Assembly (NCBI GenBank): GCA_964589175.1
Contig: CAZPRY010000024.1
Location: 1 to 62,095, forward strand
DNA length: 62,095 nt
Source: CAZPRY01 sp964589175
GTDB lineage: Bacteria; Fidelibacterota; UBA2242
Direction of reading: 5' to 3'
Below, piece by piece: positions 44,138 through 52,211 of this stretch; position 1 is the stretch's first letter; each line of letters opens with the position of its first letter. A program made the translations under genes and the position numbers. The notes below the pieces were generated by a model. The model did no database searches. It worked only from the letters and a program-made list of their open reading frames with translations, and was not told the DNA's origin.

Positions 44138-46001
44138 GGAGCTGGCGCAGCGCCTTATGCGAAGAGCTGATTTTCGATTCATCATTTGCTGTTTGCTGCC
44201 GCTCGCATTGTCCGGTCAACCCGGCGGACAAACGGCCGGATTCGCACATTTCATCAGCAGCTCCGGTGCGAAGTTGTATGACGGCGACCGGGAATTCCGC
44301 TTTATCTCGGTGAATATCCCCAACCTGCTCTGTATCGAAGATAATCTGGCTTTTACGGAATGCAATCCCTGGCGTTTACCGGATAAGTTCGAGATCGAAG
44401 ATGCGCTGAAGACCGCCAGGTTGCTGGGCGGCACGGTTGTCCGAACTTACGTCATCACGGTCCGGCGAAAGACGGAAGGCGATGACGTTCCCCGGCATGT
44501 GCAGTCCCCCGGTACGTTCAGCGAAGAAGCCTTTCTGGCGATGGACCAGGTACTGGCGTCCGCAAATGAGATTGGCGTCCGTTTATTGATACCTTTCGCC
44601 GATAACTGGCACTGGATGGGCGGCCGCCCGCAATATGCCGGTTTTCGCGCTAAGGACGGCGCCGCCTTCTGGACCGATGCGCAGCTCAAAGAGGATTTCA
44701 AGGTAACAATCCGTTATGTACTGAACCGCAGAAATACGATCACCGGGCAGCTCTACAGCGAAGACAAGACGATTCTGGCCTGGGAACTGGGCAATGAAAT
44801 CTGGCGCGCTTCGCCCGAATGGGTGGCCGAAATGGCGGCTTTCGTAAAGTCGATCGATTGCAATCACCTCCTGAATGATGGTTTGCAGTTCTTCGCCGTT
44901 CGCGACGAGATTATCGACGATCCGAACATCGATATCCTGTCGACGCATCATTATGAGAAAAATCCGCAGGATATGCTTGCGCATATCCTGAATACCGCCG
45001 CGAAGATCGCCGGCCGTAAGCCGTATTATATCGGCGAATTCGGTTTTATCCCCACCCCCGCGATGGAGGAGGTTCTGAATACTGTCATTGAGGATCGCAA
45101 TATCTCCGGGGCGCTGCTCTGGAGCCTGCGCTTTCATAACCGCGCCGGCGGCTTTTACTGGCATTCCGAACCCAGCGGCTACAACTTTTACAAGGCCTAT
45201 CATTTTCCGGGATTTCAGTCGGGGAAAAGCTATGACGAAAAAAACGCCTTGAGCTTGATGGCTCGCAAGGCGTATGAAATCCGGGAATTGCCGTTCCCGG
45301 AGACAGCCCTGCCCGCAGCGCCATGCTTGTTGCCGATTGAAGATGTTGCCGCCGTTTCCTGGCAGGGCTCGGCGGGCGCAGCCGGCTACGACGTGGAACG
45401 TTCCGCAGACATTAACGGCCCATGGGAGACAGTCGCAGCAATGATTTCCGATGCGATCTATGCCAACGAGCCGCTTTTTGAAGATGTCTCGGCGCAGCCG
45501 GGAGAGAGCTATTATTACCGGGTTTTTGCCCGAAATGCAGCCGGGAAATCATCGGCCTCCAACGTGATCGGTCCGGTGCGGGTTGATCATCACACTTTGG
45601 TTGACCACCTGATGGGTACCGCCCACATGCAAGCGATCAGAGGAAAGTTTTCCCTGGAAACGGGGACCCCGCGTCTGTTCAAAGAGGATTTCCACAGACT
45701 CGCCGTGCAGCGCGGATCGGAAGTTATCTACTCGCTTGCGGGGCCGGTTGAAAGCTTCAAGGTGTACCAATTTACGCGGAAACAGAATCGGTTCGTAATT
45801 GTATCTGTCTCGGAAGATGGGGAGGAATATCGCAAAATTAATTATTCACGACAGTATTACGATGTATTAAATAAAGATTATGATTTCTGGCACCCCTGCA
45901 TGCTAGCTTCGGAGAGTGTTCCGGACAACATACACTACCTCAAACTAGCCTATTTACATAAAGCACAGATTGGAAAAGTCGAGATTCGCTATGGAGATTA
46001 A
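44115..46001 (+). CDS. GH5-type beta-mannanase/mannosidase with C-terminal FN3 module
   Basis: 628 residues starting inside the end of the symporter gene. The N-terminus is basic, then hydrophobic (FIICCLLPLALSG), a signal peptide; ATG 44157 is an alternative start giving a shorter n-region. The GH5/clan A catalytic domain spans about 45-380 with acid/base E228 in AWELGNEIW and nucleophile E308 in YIGEFGF; LGGTVVRTYV and LSTHHYEKN support the barrel. The arrangement resembles GH5_7-like enzymes. An FN3-like domain (about 400-490; VSWQGSAGAAGYDVERS, YYYRVFARNAAGKS) and a C-terminal sandwich follow. It probably attacks manno-oligosaccharides in the periplasm. Confidence 0.8.
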   Translation: MINWKKIKELAQRLMRRADFRFIICCLLPLALSGQPGGQTAGFAHFISSSGAKLYDGDREFRFISVNIPNLLCIEDNLAFTECNPWRLPDKFEIEDALKTARLLGGTVVRTYVITVRRKTEGDDVPRHVQSPGTFSEEAFLAMDQVLASANEIGVRLLIPFADNWHWMGGRPQYAGFRAKDGAAFWTDAQLKEDFKVTIRYVLNRRNTITGQLYSEDKTILAWELGNEIWRASPEWVAEMAAFVKSIDCNHLLNDGLQFFAVRDEIIDDPNIDILSTHHYEKNPQDMLAHILNTAAKIAGRKPYYIGEFGFIPTPAMEEVLNTVIEDRNISGALLWSLRFHNRAGGFYWHSEPSGYNFYKAYHFPGFQSGKSYDEKNALSLMARKAYEIRELPFPETALPAAPCLLPIEDVAAVSWQGSAGAAGYDVERSADINGPWETVAAMISDAIYANEPLFEDVSAQPGESYYYRVFARNAAGKSSASNVIGPVRVDHHTLVDHLMGTAHMQAIRGKFSLETGTPRLFKEDFHRLAVQRGSEVIYSLAGPVESFKVYQFTRKQNRFVIVSVSEDGEEYRKINYSRQYYDVLNKDYDFWHPCMLASESVPDNIHYLKLAYLHKAQIGKVEIRYGD

Positions 46002-47199
46002 ATTGATTAAACAGTTCAGAGAAAAGGTTGAAAACAATTTATTTGAAAATATAATACCGTTCTGGTTACGGCATTCGGTTGATGTCGAAAACGGCGGCTT
46101 TTACGGTCGGATTTCGAATGATCTGATTATCGATACAATGGCGCCGAAAAGTCTAATCCTGATCAGCCGGATTTTATGGTCGTTTTCGGCGCTTTATCAA
46201 TTCAGGCCCGCACAGCAGTACCTCGATCTGGCCAGTAGGGCCTATGATTATCTGCAGGACAAGTTTTTAGACAAGGAGCACGGTGGTTATTACTGGCTCG
46301 TGGATCATAAGGGAAAAGCCATTGAGGATATGAAAAAAATATATGGCCAGGCCTTCGTCATCTATTCTTTCTGCGAGTACTATACCGCCTCGGGCGATAA
46401 ATCTGCGCTGGATAATGCCATCGTGGTTTTCGAATTGATCGAGAAATACAATCACGACGATGAATTCAAAGGCTATTTCGAAGCATCCCACCGGAACTGG
46501 TCGATAGCCGAAAACATGCGCCTGAGCGAGGTGGATATGGCCGAAAAGAAGTCGATGAATACCCACCTGCATATGATGGAGGCCTATACCAACCTGTTTC
46601 GCTTCTGGAAAGACGAACGGATTTGCGTCCGCCTGCGGGAGCTGATCCAGTGTCACCTGAATCATATCATTGATCCGGATACCAATCATCTTCGCATGTT
46701 CTTCGATGAACGGTGGAATCCCAAATCATCGGTCGTTTCCTTCGGGCACGATATCGAAACGAGCTGGTTACTTTGTGAGGCCGCCAATGTGCTCGGAGAC
46801 GACGGGCTTATCGCCCGGGTCCGTGAACTTGCCCTGAAAATGGTCACGGTGACTGCCCGGGAGGGCATCAGTGAACCGGGGGCCATTTACGCGGAGAAGA
46901 ACGGTAACGGCGAGACATCCGCGAACGGTTTCGATTGGTGGCCGCAGGCGGAGGCCGTTGTCGGATTTCTGAACGCCTTTCAGTATAGCGGCCGCGAGAG
47001 CGATCTGGCGATGGCCATACGGCTCTGGGACTTTATCGAAAACAATCTGGTGGATACCGAATTCGGAGAGTGGTTTTATGCCGTGACGTCAGCGGGATTG
47101 CCGAACCCCGGCCGCTCGAAGGTTTGTGAATGGAAAGGGCCGTATCACAACAGCCGGTCCTGTATCGAAATTTTAAACCGCTTGTCAGCATTGAAATAA
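45991..47199 (+). CDS. Cellobiose 2-epimerase (AGE superfamily)
   Basis: 402 residues from ATG 45991, which overlaps the preceding stop by 11 bases (translational coupling). The (alpha/alpha)6 barrel of the N-acylglucosamine 2-epimerase superfamily is shown by WLRHSVDVENGGFYGRIS, HGGYYWLVDHKGK, KSMNTHLHMMEAYTNLFRFW, VSFGHDIETSWLL and DWWPQAEAVVGFLNAF. The conserved catalytic His residues are present in NTHLH and FGHD. Cellobiose 2-epimerase converts the reducing-end sugar of beta-1,4-disaccharides, turning mannobiose into mannosylglucose. It is cytoplasmic and feeds the GH130 enzyme encoded 20 bases downstream, the pathway known from Bacteroides fragilis. Confidence 0.93.
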   Translation: MEIKLIKQFREKVENNLFENIIPFWLRHSVDVENGGFYGRISNDLIIDTMAPKSLILISRILWSFSALYQFRPAQQYLDLASRAYDYLQDKFLDKEHGGYYWLVDHKGKAIEDMKKIYGQAFVIYSFCEYYTASGDKSALDNAIVVFELIEKYNHDDEFKGYFEASHRNWSIAENMRLSEVDMAEKKSMNTHLHMMEAYTNLFRFWKDERICVRLRELIQCHLNHIIDPDTNHLRMFFDERWNPKSSVVSFGHDIETSWLLCEAANVLGDDGLIARVRELALKMVTVTAREGISEPGAIYAEKNGNGETSANGFDWWPQAEAVVGFLNAFQYSGRESDLAMAIRLWDFIENNLVDTEFGEWFYAVTSAGLPNPGRSKVCEWKGPYHNSRSCIEILNRLSALK

Positions 47200-47218
47200 T
47201 TAAAATAAGGATTAGAAC

Positions 47219-48409
47219 ATGGGTATCATCATGGCGAAATCATTCAAACAGACGGTCGTAAAGATGCTCGAAAAGCATGATGAATTTGTTCTGCGCAAGA
47301 ATTCCACCCTTCCGTCAGAAAACGGAGTCTACCGGCGCTATAAAAATCCGGTTCTGACGGCCGCCCACGCCCCGGTTACCTGGTGCTACGATCTGGATCC
47401 CAAAAGCAATCCTTACCTGATGGAGCGCCTGGGAATTAATGCCGTGTTCAACTGCGGGGCCATAAAATTCAACGATAAATATTGTTTGGTAGCCCGGGTA
47501 GAAGGCAGCGATCGCAAATCCTTTTTCGCGGTCGCCGAGAGTCCATCCGGCGTCGATCGCTTTCAATTTTGGAACTATCCGATCAGCATGCCGGAAACGG
47601 ACGATCCCGATGTGAACGTCTATGACATGCGCCTGACCCGGCATGAAGACGGCTGGATCTACGGTGTGTTTTGCACCGAACGTAAGGATCCGGAGGTTCC
47701 CGTATATGATACTTCAGCGGCCACGGCGCAGGCCGGAATCGCCCGCACGAAGGACCTGATCTCCTGGGATCGGCTCCCCGATCTCCGGACGAAATCGAAA
47801 CAGCAGCGCAATGTCGTGCTGCACCCGGAATTTTTTAACTGCAAATACGCGTTCTACACGCGGCCGCAGGATGATTTCATCGAGGCCGGTACGGGCGGCG
47901 GGATCGCCTGGGGTTTGGCGGATGATATTGAACACGCCGTCATTGACGAAGAGCTCATCATCGATTCGCGGAAGTATCACACGGTGTATGAGGTAAAAAA
48001 CGGCCAGGGGCCCGCACCCCTGAAAACCGAAGAGGGCTGGTTGCATCTGGCGCATGGTGTCCGCAATACGGCCGCCGGACTGCGTTATGTGCTCTATGTG
48101 TTTATGACGGACCTTGCGGAGCCGTGGCGTGTGACCCACAAACCGGCCGGCTACTTTCTCGCGCCGCAAAAGAAAGAGCGTCTCGGCGATGTTTCCAACG
48201 TGGTTTTCAGTAACGGCTGGATTGCCGATGCCGACGGAACCGTGTTCATCTATTATGGTTCGTCGGATACGCGCATTCATGTGGCGACCACGGCAATGGA
48301 TCGATTGATTGACTATGTGATGAATACTCCCGAAGACGGCCTCACTTCGGCGAAAAATGTCGAGCAGCGGAAAACTCTGATCGAGAAAAATCTGAAACTC
48401 CTGGGCTAG
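47219..48409 (+). CDS. 4-O-beta-D-mannosyl-D-glucose phosphorylase (GH130)
   Basis: 396 residues, no signal peptide; an AGGA ribosome-binding site lies 7-8 bases upstream. It phosphorolyses mannosylglucose to alpha-mannose 1-phosphate and glucose. The GH130 subfamily 1 sequence is clear: VTWCYDLDPKSNPYLMERLG, GAIKFNDKYCLVARVEG, MPETDDPDVNVYDMRLT with the catalytic Asp at 136, QQRNVVLHPEFF, YTRPQDDFIEAGTGGGI and GYFLAPQKKERLGDVSNV. Subfamily 2 oligosaccharide phosphorylases differ in these blocks. With the epimerase just upstream it completes cytoplasmic mannobiose breakdown. Confidence 0.95.
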   Translation: MGIIMAKSFKQTVVKMLEKHDEFVLRKNSTLPSENGVYRRYKNPVLTAAHAPVTWCYDLDPKSNPYLMERLGINAVFNCGAIKFNDKYCLVARVEGSDRKSFFAVAESPSGVDRFQFWNYPISMPETDDPDVNVYDMRLTRHEDGWIYGVFCTERKDPEVPVYDTSAATAQAGIARTKDLISWDRLPDLRTKSKQQRNVVLHPEFFNCKYAFYTRPQDDFIEAGTGGGIAWGLADDIEHAVIDEELIIDSRKYHTVYEVKNGQGPAPLKTEEGWLHLAHGVRNTAAGLRYVLYVFMTDLAEPWRVTHKPAGYFLAPQKKERLGDVSNVVFSNGWIADADGTVFIYYGSSDTRIHVATTAMDRLIDYVMNTPEDGLTSAKNVEQRKTLIEKNLKLLG

Positions 48410-48479
48410 TTGCGTCACTAACGGCCGGTATCTCTTTGAGACCGGGCGCGATGGAGATGTAGAGGAAGATGAGGATATT

Positions 48480-51400
48480 ATGAGAATACAAATTGTTTGT
48501 CTACTTTTAATTTTTACGCTGCCGTTGTTTTCCCAGATCACCGGTTTCACGGATGATTTCGAAGATGGTTCTCTCGATACGACCTGGAACGGCCAGGTCT
48601 ATACCTTATGGGACACCGAGGACAGCACCATCTTCCACCTGTCAGAAGGGGAGGGCCTGCTGCGGATTGATTACACCCGGACCGCGAGCGACCGGGACTG
48701 GCCGGTTTTCTTCATCACCCCCCCGGAAAATATCGATGTATCCGTCAACCCGGAAGTGACCCTGAAAATCAAATCCGACGTATCCATTCAATTTGCCTTT
48801 AAACCCATTTACACGAATGACAACAACGATTGGGAGGTCGTCGATATTTCCGGTAATAATCTCTGGCGTTCGTTTACCTTCAAACTGGAGGAATCGAACT
48901 ATTCCGGGGCATTGCTGTGGCGCATTTATATGCATTTCGATGGTGATACCCAATACAACAAAACCGGAACGGTCTATTTCGATGACTTTAAAATTGCCGG
49001 TTTTTCCATCGGCGTGAGCAACCTGTCGGCGACGGTGATCGACAGCACGCAAATTGAATTAACCTGGGACTGTAACAAGGAAAACGCTACGCAGCATTAC
49101 AATGTGTATAGCAGTTCGGTCAGCGGATTTGCCTGCGACGGCAGCACGCTCATCGGCAGCAGCACCGTTAAAACGTACCTGGATACCGGTCTGAGCGTAG
49201 ATACCTGGTATTATTATAAAGTCGCCGCCGTGGACGCCGCGGGCGTGGAGTATGCGCCATCTTCGGAAACGGGCAGCCGCACTTATGCTGTCGGCACGGT
49301 TCCTGTGGTGGAGGTTGGCTCGGTCAATTCCACGACGGTTGCGAAATACGATAAGTTCGAAATCATCCTGGATATGGAAGGCGCCTCCTGGTCGAATCCT
49401 TACGATCCGTCCCAGGTGAATGTATATGCCTACTTCTGGCCTCCTGAGGGAGACGCTATCCGCGTTTTCGGATTCTATGATAATTATCAGGACCGGAACG
49501 AGTGGAAAGTGCGCTTTTCACCGGACATTATCGGGCAATGGGAGTACCAGATATTTGCCATTGATGTCGATGGAACCGGGAAAAGCGCCAGACACAGCTT
49601 TACGGTGATCGACTCGGACTACCATGGTTGCTTGAATGTTTCCCCGCAAAACCCGCGTTACCTGGTTTATCATGACGGAACTTCGTTTTACGGTATCGGC
49701 GCCTACTATCCCTGGGGTGTGAGAAACGATGCCGCGGGCCTGGGCATCCTGGAAACTTCCGGCGGGAATATCTTCGGCTACTGGAACGGCAATTACGATC
49801 ACGCCGGCAACGGCGGCGGCGGGCAGCAGATCGAATCTGCGAGGACCGGCATCGGCTATTACGACCAGCCGAAATGCGCCCGCATAGACGAGATTTTGGA
49901 ATGGGCCGAAGCGGGAGATTTAAAAATGATGTTCGCCTTGTGGCCGCATGACGTTCTGGACGAAACCGTCTGGGGCTATAACGGCTGGGCGGAAAACGCT
50001 TTCAAAGAAGTCTGCGCTTCACGGGATTTCTTTTCGGACAGCCAATCCTGGGCTTACCAGGAGAAGTTGTACCGTTATATCATCGCCCGCTGGGGATATT
50101 CCCGCAGCCTGGGCATCTGGGAACTGGTGAATGAAATCAATGGAACCGACGGCTGGGTTTACGGCAATGCGGCGGCAACGCTGCAGTGGATTCAAAAGGT
50201 TCACAATTATCTCAAGCAGAACGATTATTTCAACCGGCCGACAACCATCGCCAAAAGCGGCGGTGCCGAAAATTACTGGCCGGAAGGTTACTCGATCTGT
50301 GATATGCCCAATGTCCATCTCTATGAAACGGGTTGGAGCGCCCGCTATCCGGACGATCCGGTGCGCAGCAGTTACTGGACCTACCGGGGCGTCGCGCGGC
50401 AATTCTGGAACGATTTTGAAAAACCGGGTATTTTCGGAGAAGCCGGGGCCGCGTCAAGCAGCATGTATGCCAACGTGGAAAGAGGTTCGGTCGGATACGC
50501 GGAGATTTATCACAACGCTATCTGGTCCTCTTGGGCTAACGGCCTGTCGATGACCCCGGTCTGGTGGGAAATGAACGACCGTGGTTTGATGACAGATTAC
50601 GTTTTTAGTCAGCTGGCGGCTTTTGCCAATGTTGCTGCGGATATCGATTACGCCCACCATGTGCTTGAAATCAGCAGTATTTCAGCTCTGGATTACGATG
50701 CGTTCGGTTTGTATGGCGAAGGTGTCGGATTTGGCTGGATACGCAAGGTGCGCGGCAATCCCGGCCTGGAGTCGCTGAATATCGAGAATCTGGCGGACGG
50801 CAGTTATAAGTTGGAGTGGTATGATACCTGGAGCGGCGCTAAAATTGCCGATAATTATACTGTTTCGGCTTTTGCCGAACTGATGGATTTGATCCCGGCG
50901 GACGGTTATCTGAAACCGGATTTCGCCTATAAAGTCTTACAGGTGGAAAACGGGACCGAATCCTTTTGCCTGAAACTGTTCCTGACGGAAAACCGTCTAA
51001 TCCCGCACGAAGGCAGCAGCTACACGATTATCTGTGCTCTCTGTGATGCGGGCGGAAGGTTGGTGGCCGAAACCGGACAGGCGATAACCTTTGCGCTGGA
51101 GGGCACCGGCACATTATCATCGCTGCAGGAATCCACGTCGAACGGTATGACCAGGATCGAATATCTGCCGTCGGGAAATCTGGAAAGCGTTGCGATTACC
51201 GCCAGTTCTTCGGGATTGATCGGCGACCGCATCCGCATTGAATTTGAAAACACATTGCGGATCGATGGTTTTGAAGACTACGCCAACGACGCCGACCTGA
51301 ATTATTCGTGGGAGCTTTCCAAAGGGCCCGTTAGCAGCGGCACCCTGACCCTTGAAAACGAAACGATTCTAGAGGGCCGCAACGGCCTGAAATTCGACTA

Positions 51401-52052
51401 TCAGCTTGGCCAGAAAAACTCCTTCATCGCGCTCCTGAAAAGTATCGACGGCAGCAATTTTTCCGGGACGAATTACATCGCCTTTTGGCTGAAACCCAAT
51501 GACTCCGGAAACATCCTGAACATCGGGCTGCGCGAAGGCGCTAATCGATACTGGATGACGGATTATACGATGACCGGCACCGCGCCGGTCCTGGTTCAGA
51601 TCCCGTTGCAGGATTTGAGCGCCTCGGGCGCCAGCGAGATCAATTTCGACCAGGTGAATGCGTTTTTTATCAACATCACGCCGGGCACCGGGGAGCTCGG
51701 CCGCGCCGAAACTATCTATATCGACGATATCAACATGTTGTTCCAAATGGTCACGGACGTGGACGATCGGGATTTCAGCGTTGCGCCGCCTGGTTACTCG
51801 CTATCCAATAACTACCCCAATCCCTTCAATGCCGCGACCACGATCGCGTATTCCCTGCCGAAAAGCAGCAATGTGAGGATTGATATTTACGATTTACAGG
51901 GGCGCTTGGTCGGGACCTTGATCGATGAGAAGAAAAACGCCGGTAAATACACGATTACGTGGAATCCGGGCAACATTGCCTCGGGCATATATTTTTATAA
52001 AATTGTTTGCGATGATTTTTGCATGCATCGTAGATGTATGTTCCTGAAGTAG
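48480..52052 (+). CDS. Multidomain secreted glycoside hydrolase (GH5/clan A) with DUF5060 and type IX sorting domain
   Basis: 1190 residues: signal peptide; galactose-binding-like module about 22-180 (DDFEDGSLDTTWNG); FN3 about 185-275; DUF5060-like sandwich about 285-385 (AYFWPPEGDAIRVFGFYD, FSPDIIGQWEYQI); catalytic TIM barrel about 390-770 with likely acid/base E552 (WELVNEINGTDGW) and nucleophile E654 (IFGEAGAAS); a tail, an Ig-like domain about 860-940; a CBM11-like module about 945-1105 (IDGFEDYANDADLNYSWEL); and a Por sorting domain (NYPNPFNAATTIAYSL). DUF5060 neighbours GH5-like or DUF4038-like barrels in known proteins. A surface beta-mannanase or glucanase is likely; the exact family is not certain. 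Confidence 0.82.
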   Translation: MRIQIVCLLLIFTLPLFSQITGFTDDFEDGSLDTTWNGQVYTLWDTEDSTIFHLSEGEGLLRIDYTRTASDRDWPVFFITPPENIDVSVNPEVTLKIKSDVSIQFAFKPIYTNDNNDWEVVDISGNNLWRSFTFKLEESNYSGALLWRIYMHFDGDTQYNKTGTVYFDDFKIAGFSIGVSNLSATVIDSTQIELTWDCNKENATQHYNVYSSSVSGFACDGSTLIGSSTVKTYLDTGLSVDTWYYYKVAAVDAAGVEYAPSSETGSRTYAVGTVPVVEVGSVNSTTVAKYDKFEIILDMEGASWSNPYDPSQVNVYAYFWPPEGDAIRVFGFYDNYQDRNEWKVRFSPDIIGQWEYQIFAIDVDGTGKSARHSFTVIDSDYHGCLNVSPQNPRYLVYHDGTSFYGIGAYYPWGVRNDAAGLGILETSGGNIFGYWNGNYDHAGNGGGGQQIESARTGIGYYDQPKCARIDEILEWAEAGDLKMMFALWPHDVLDETVWGYNGWAENAFKEVCASRDFFSDSQSWAYQEKLYRYIIARWGYSRSLGIWELVNEINGTDGWVYGNAAATLQWIQKVHNYLKQNDYFNRPTTIAKSGGAENYWPEGYSICDMPNVHLYETGWSARYPDDPVRSSYWTYRGVARQFWNDFEKPGIFGEAGAASSSMYANVERGSVGYAEIYHNAIWSSWANGLSMTPVWWEMNDRGLMTDYVFSQLAAFANVAADIDYAHHVLEISSISALDYDAFGLYGEGVGFGWIRKVRGNPGLESLNIENLADGSYKLEWYDTWSGAKIADNYTVSAFAELMDLIPADGYLKPDFAYKVLQVENGTESFCLKLFLTENRLIPHEGSSYTIICALCDAGGRLVAETGQAITFALEGTGTLSSLQESTSNGMTRIEYLPSGNLESVAITASSSGLIGDRIRIEFENTLRIDGFEDYANDADLNYSWELSKGPVSSGTLTLENETILEGRNGLKFDYQLGQKNSFIALLKSIDGSNFSGTNYIAFWLKPNDSGNILNIGLREGANRYWMTDYTMTGTAPVLVQIPLQDLSASGASEINFDQVNAFFINITPGTGELGRAETIYIDDINMLFQMVTDVDDRDFSVAPPGYSLSNNYPNPFNAATTIAYSLPKSSNVRIDIYDLQGRLVGTLIDEKKNAGKYTITWNPGNIASGIYFYKIVCDDFCMHRRCMFLK

Positions 52053-52098
52053 CTTTCGCTCGATCTTTTCGTTCCGTATCTTTAGATTAGGGCCATTT

Positions 52099-52151
52099 CC
52101 GGGAGGCCGGATTTTGTCCGGACGCTTCGGGTAAAGTGGATCTCCTCCCGG
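52099..52151 (+). other. Nested stem-loop in the gap before the beta-mannosidase gene
   Basis: CCGGGAGG (52099-52106) pairs with CCTCCCGG (52144-52151), a perfect 8-base outer stem. Inside, CCGGA-TTTTG-TCCGG forms a hairpin starting at the very next base. No U-run follows. It is a good candidate for an RNA processing or attenuation structure dividing the operon. Confidence 0.5.
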
Positions 52152-52211
52152 TTCTTGCGAGATTCCCGGGATGGGCAATAATAACAGTATGTGCCCAGTG
52201 GAGGCTGAAAA

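Noticed and set aside
47714..48550. 278-codon minus-strand frame opposite the GH130 gene
   Set aside because: Opposite a textbook GH130 sequence; its composition is that of an antisense frame and it has no ribosome-binding site.
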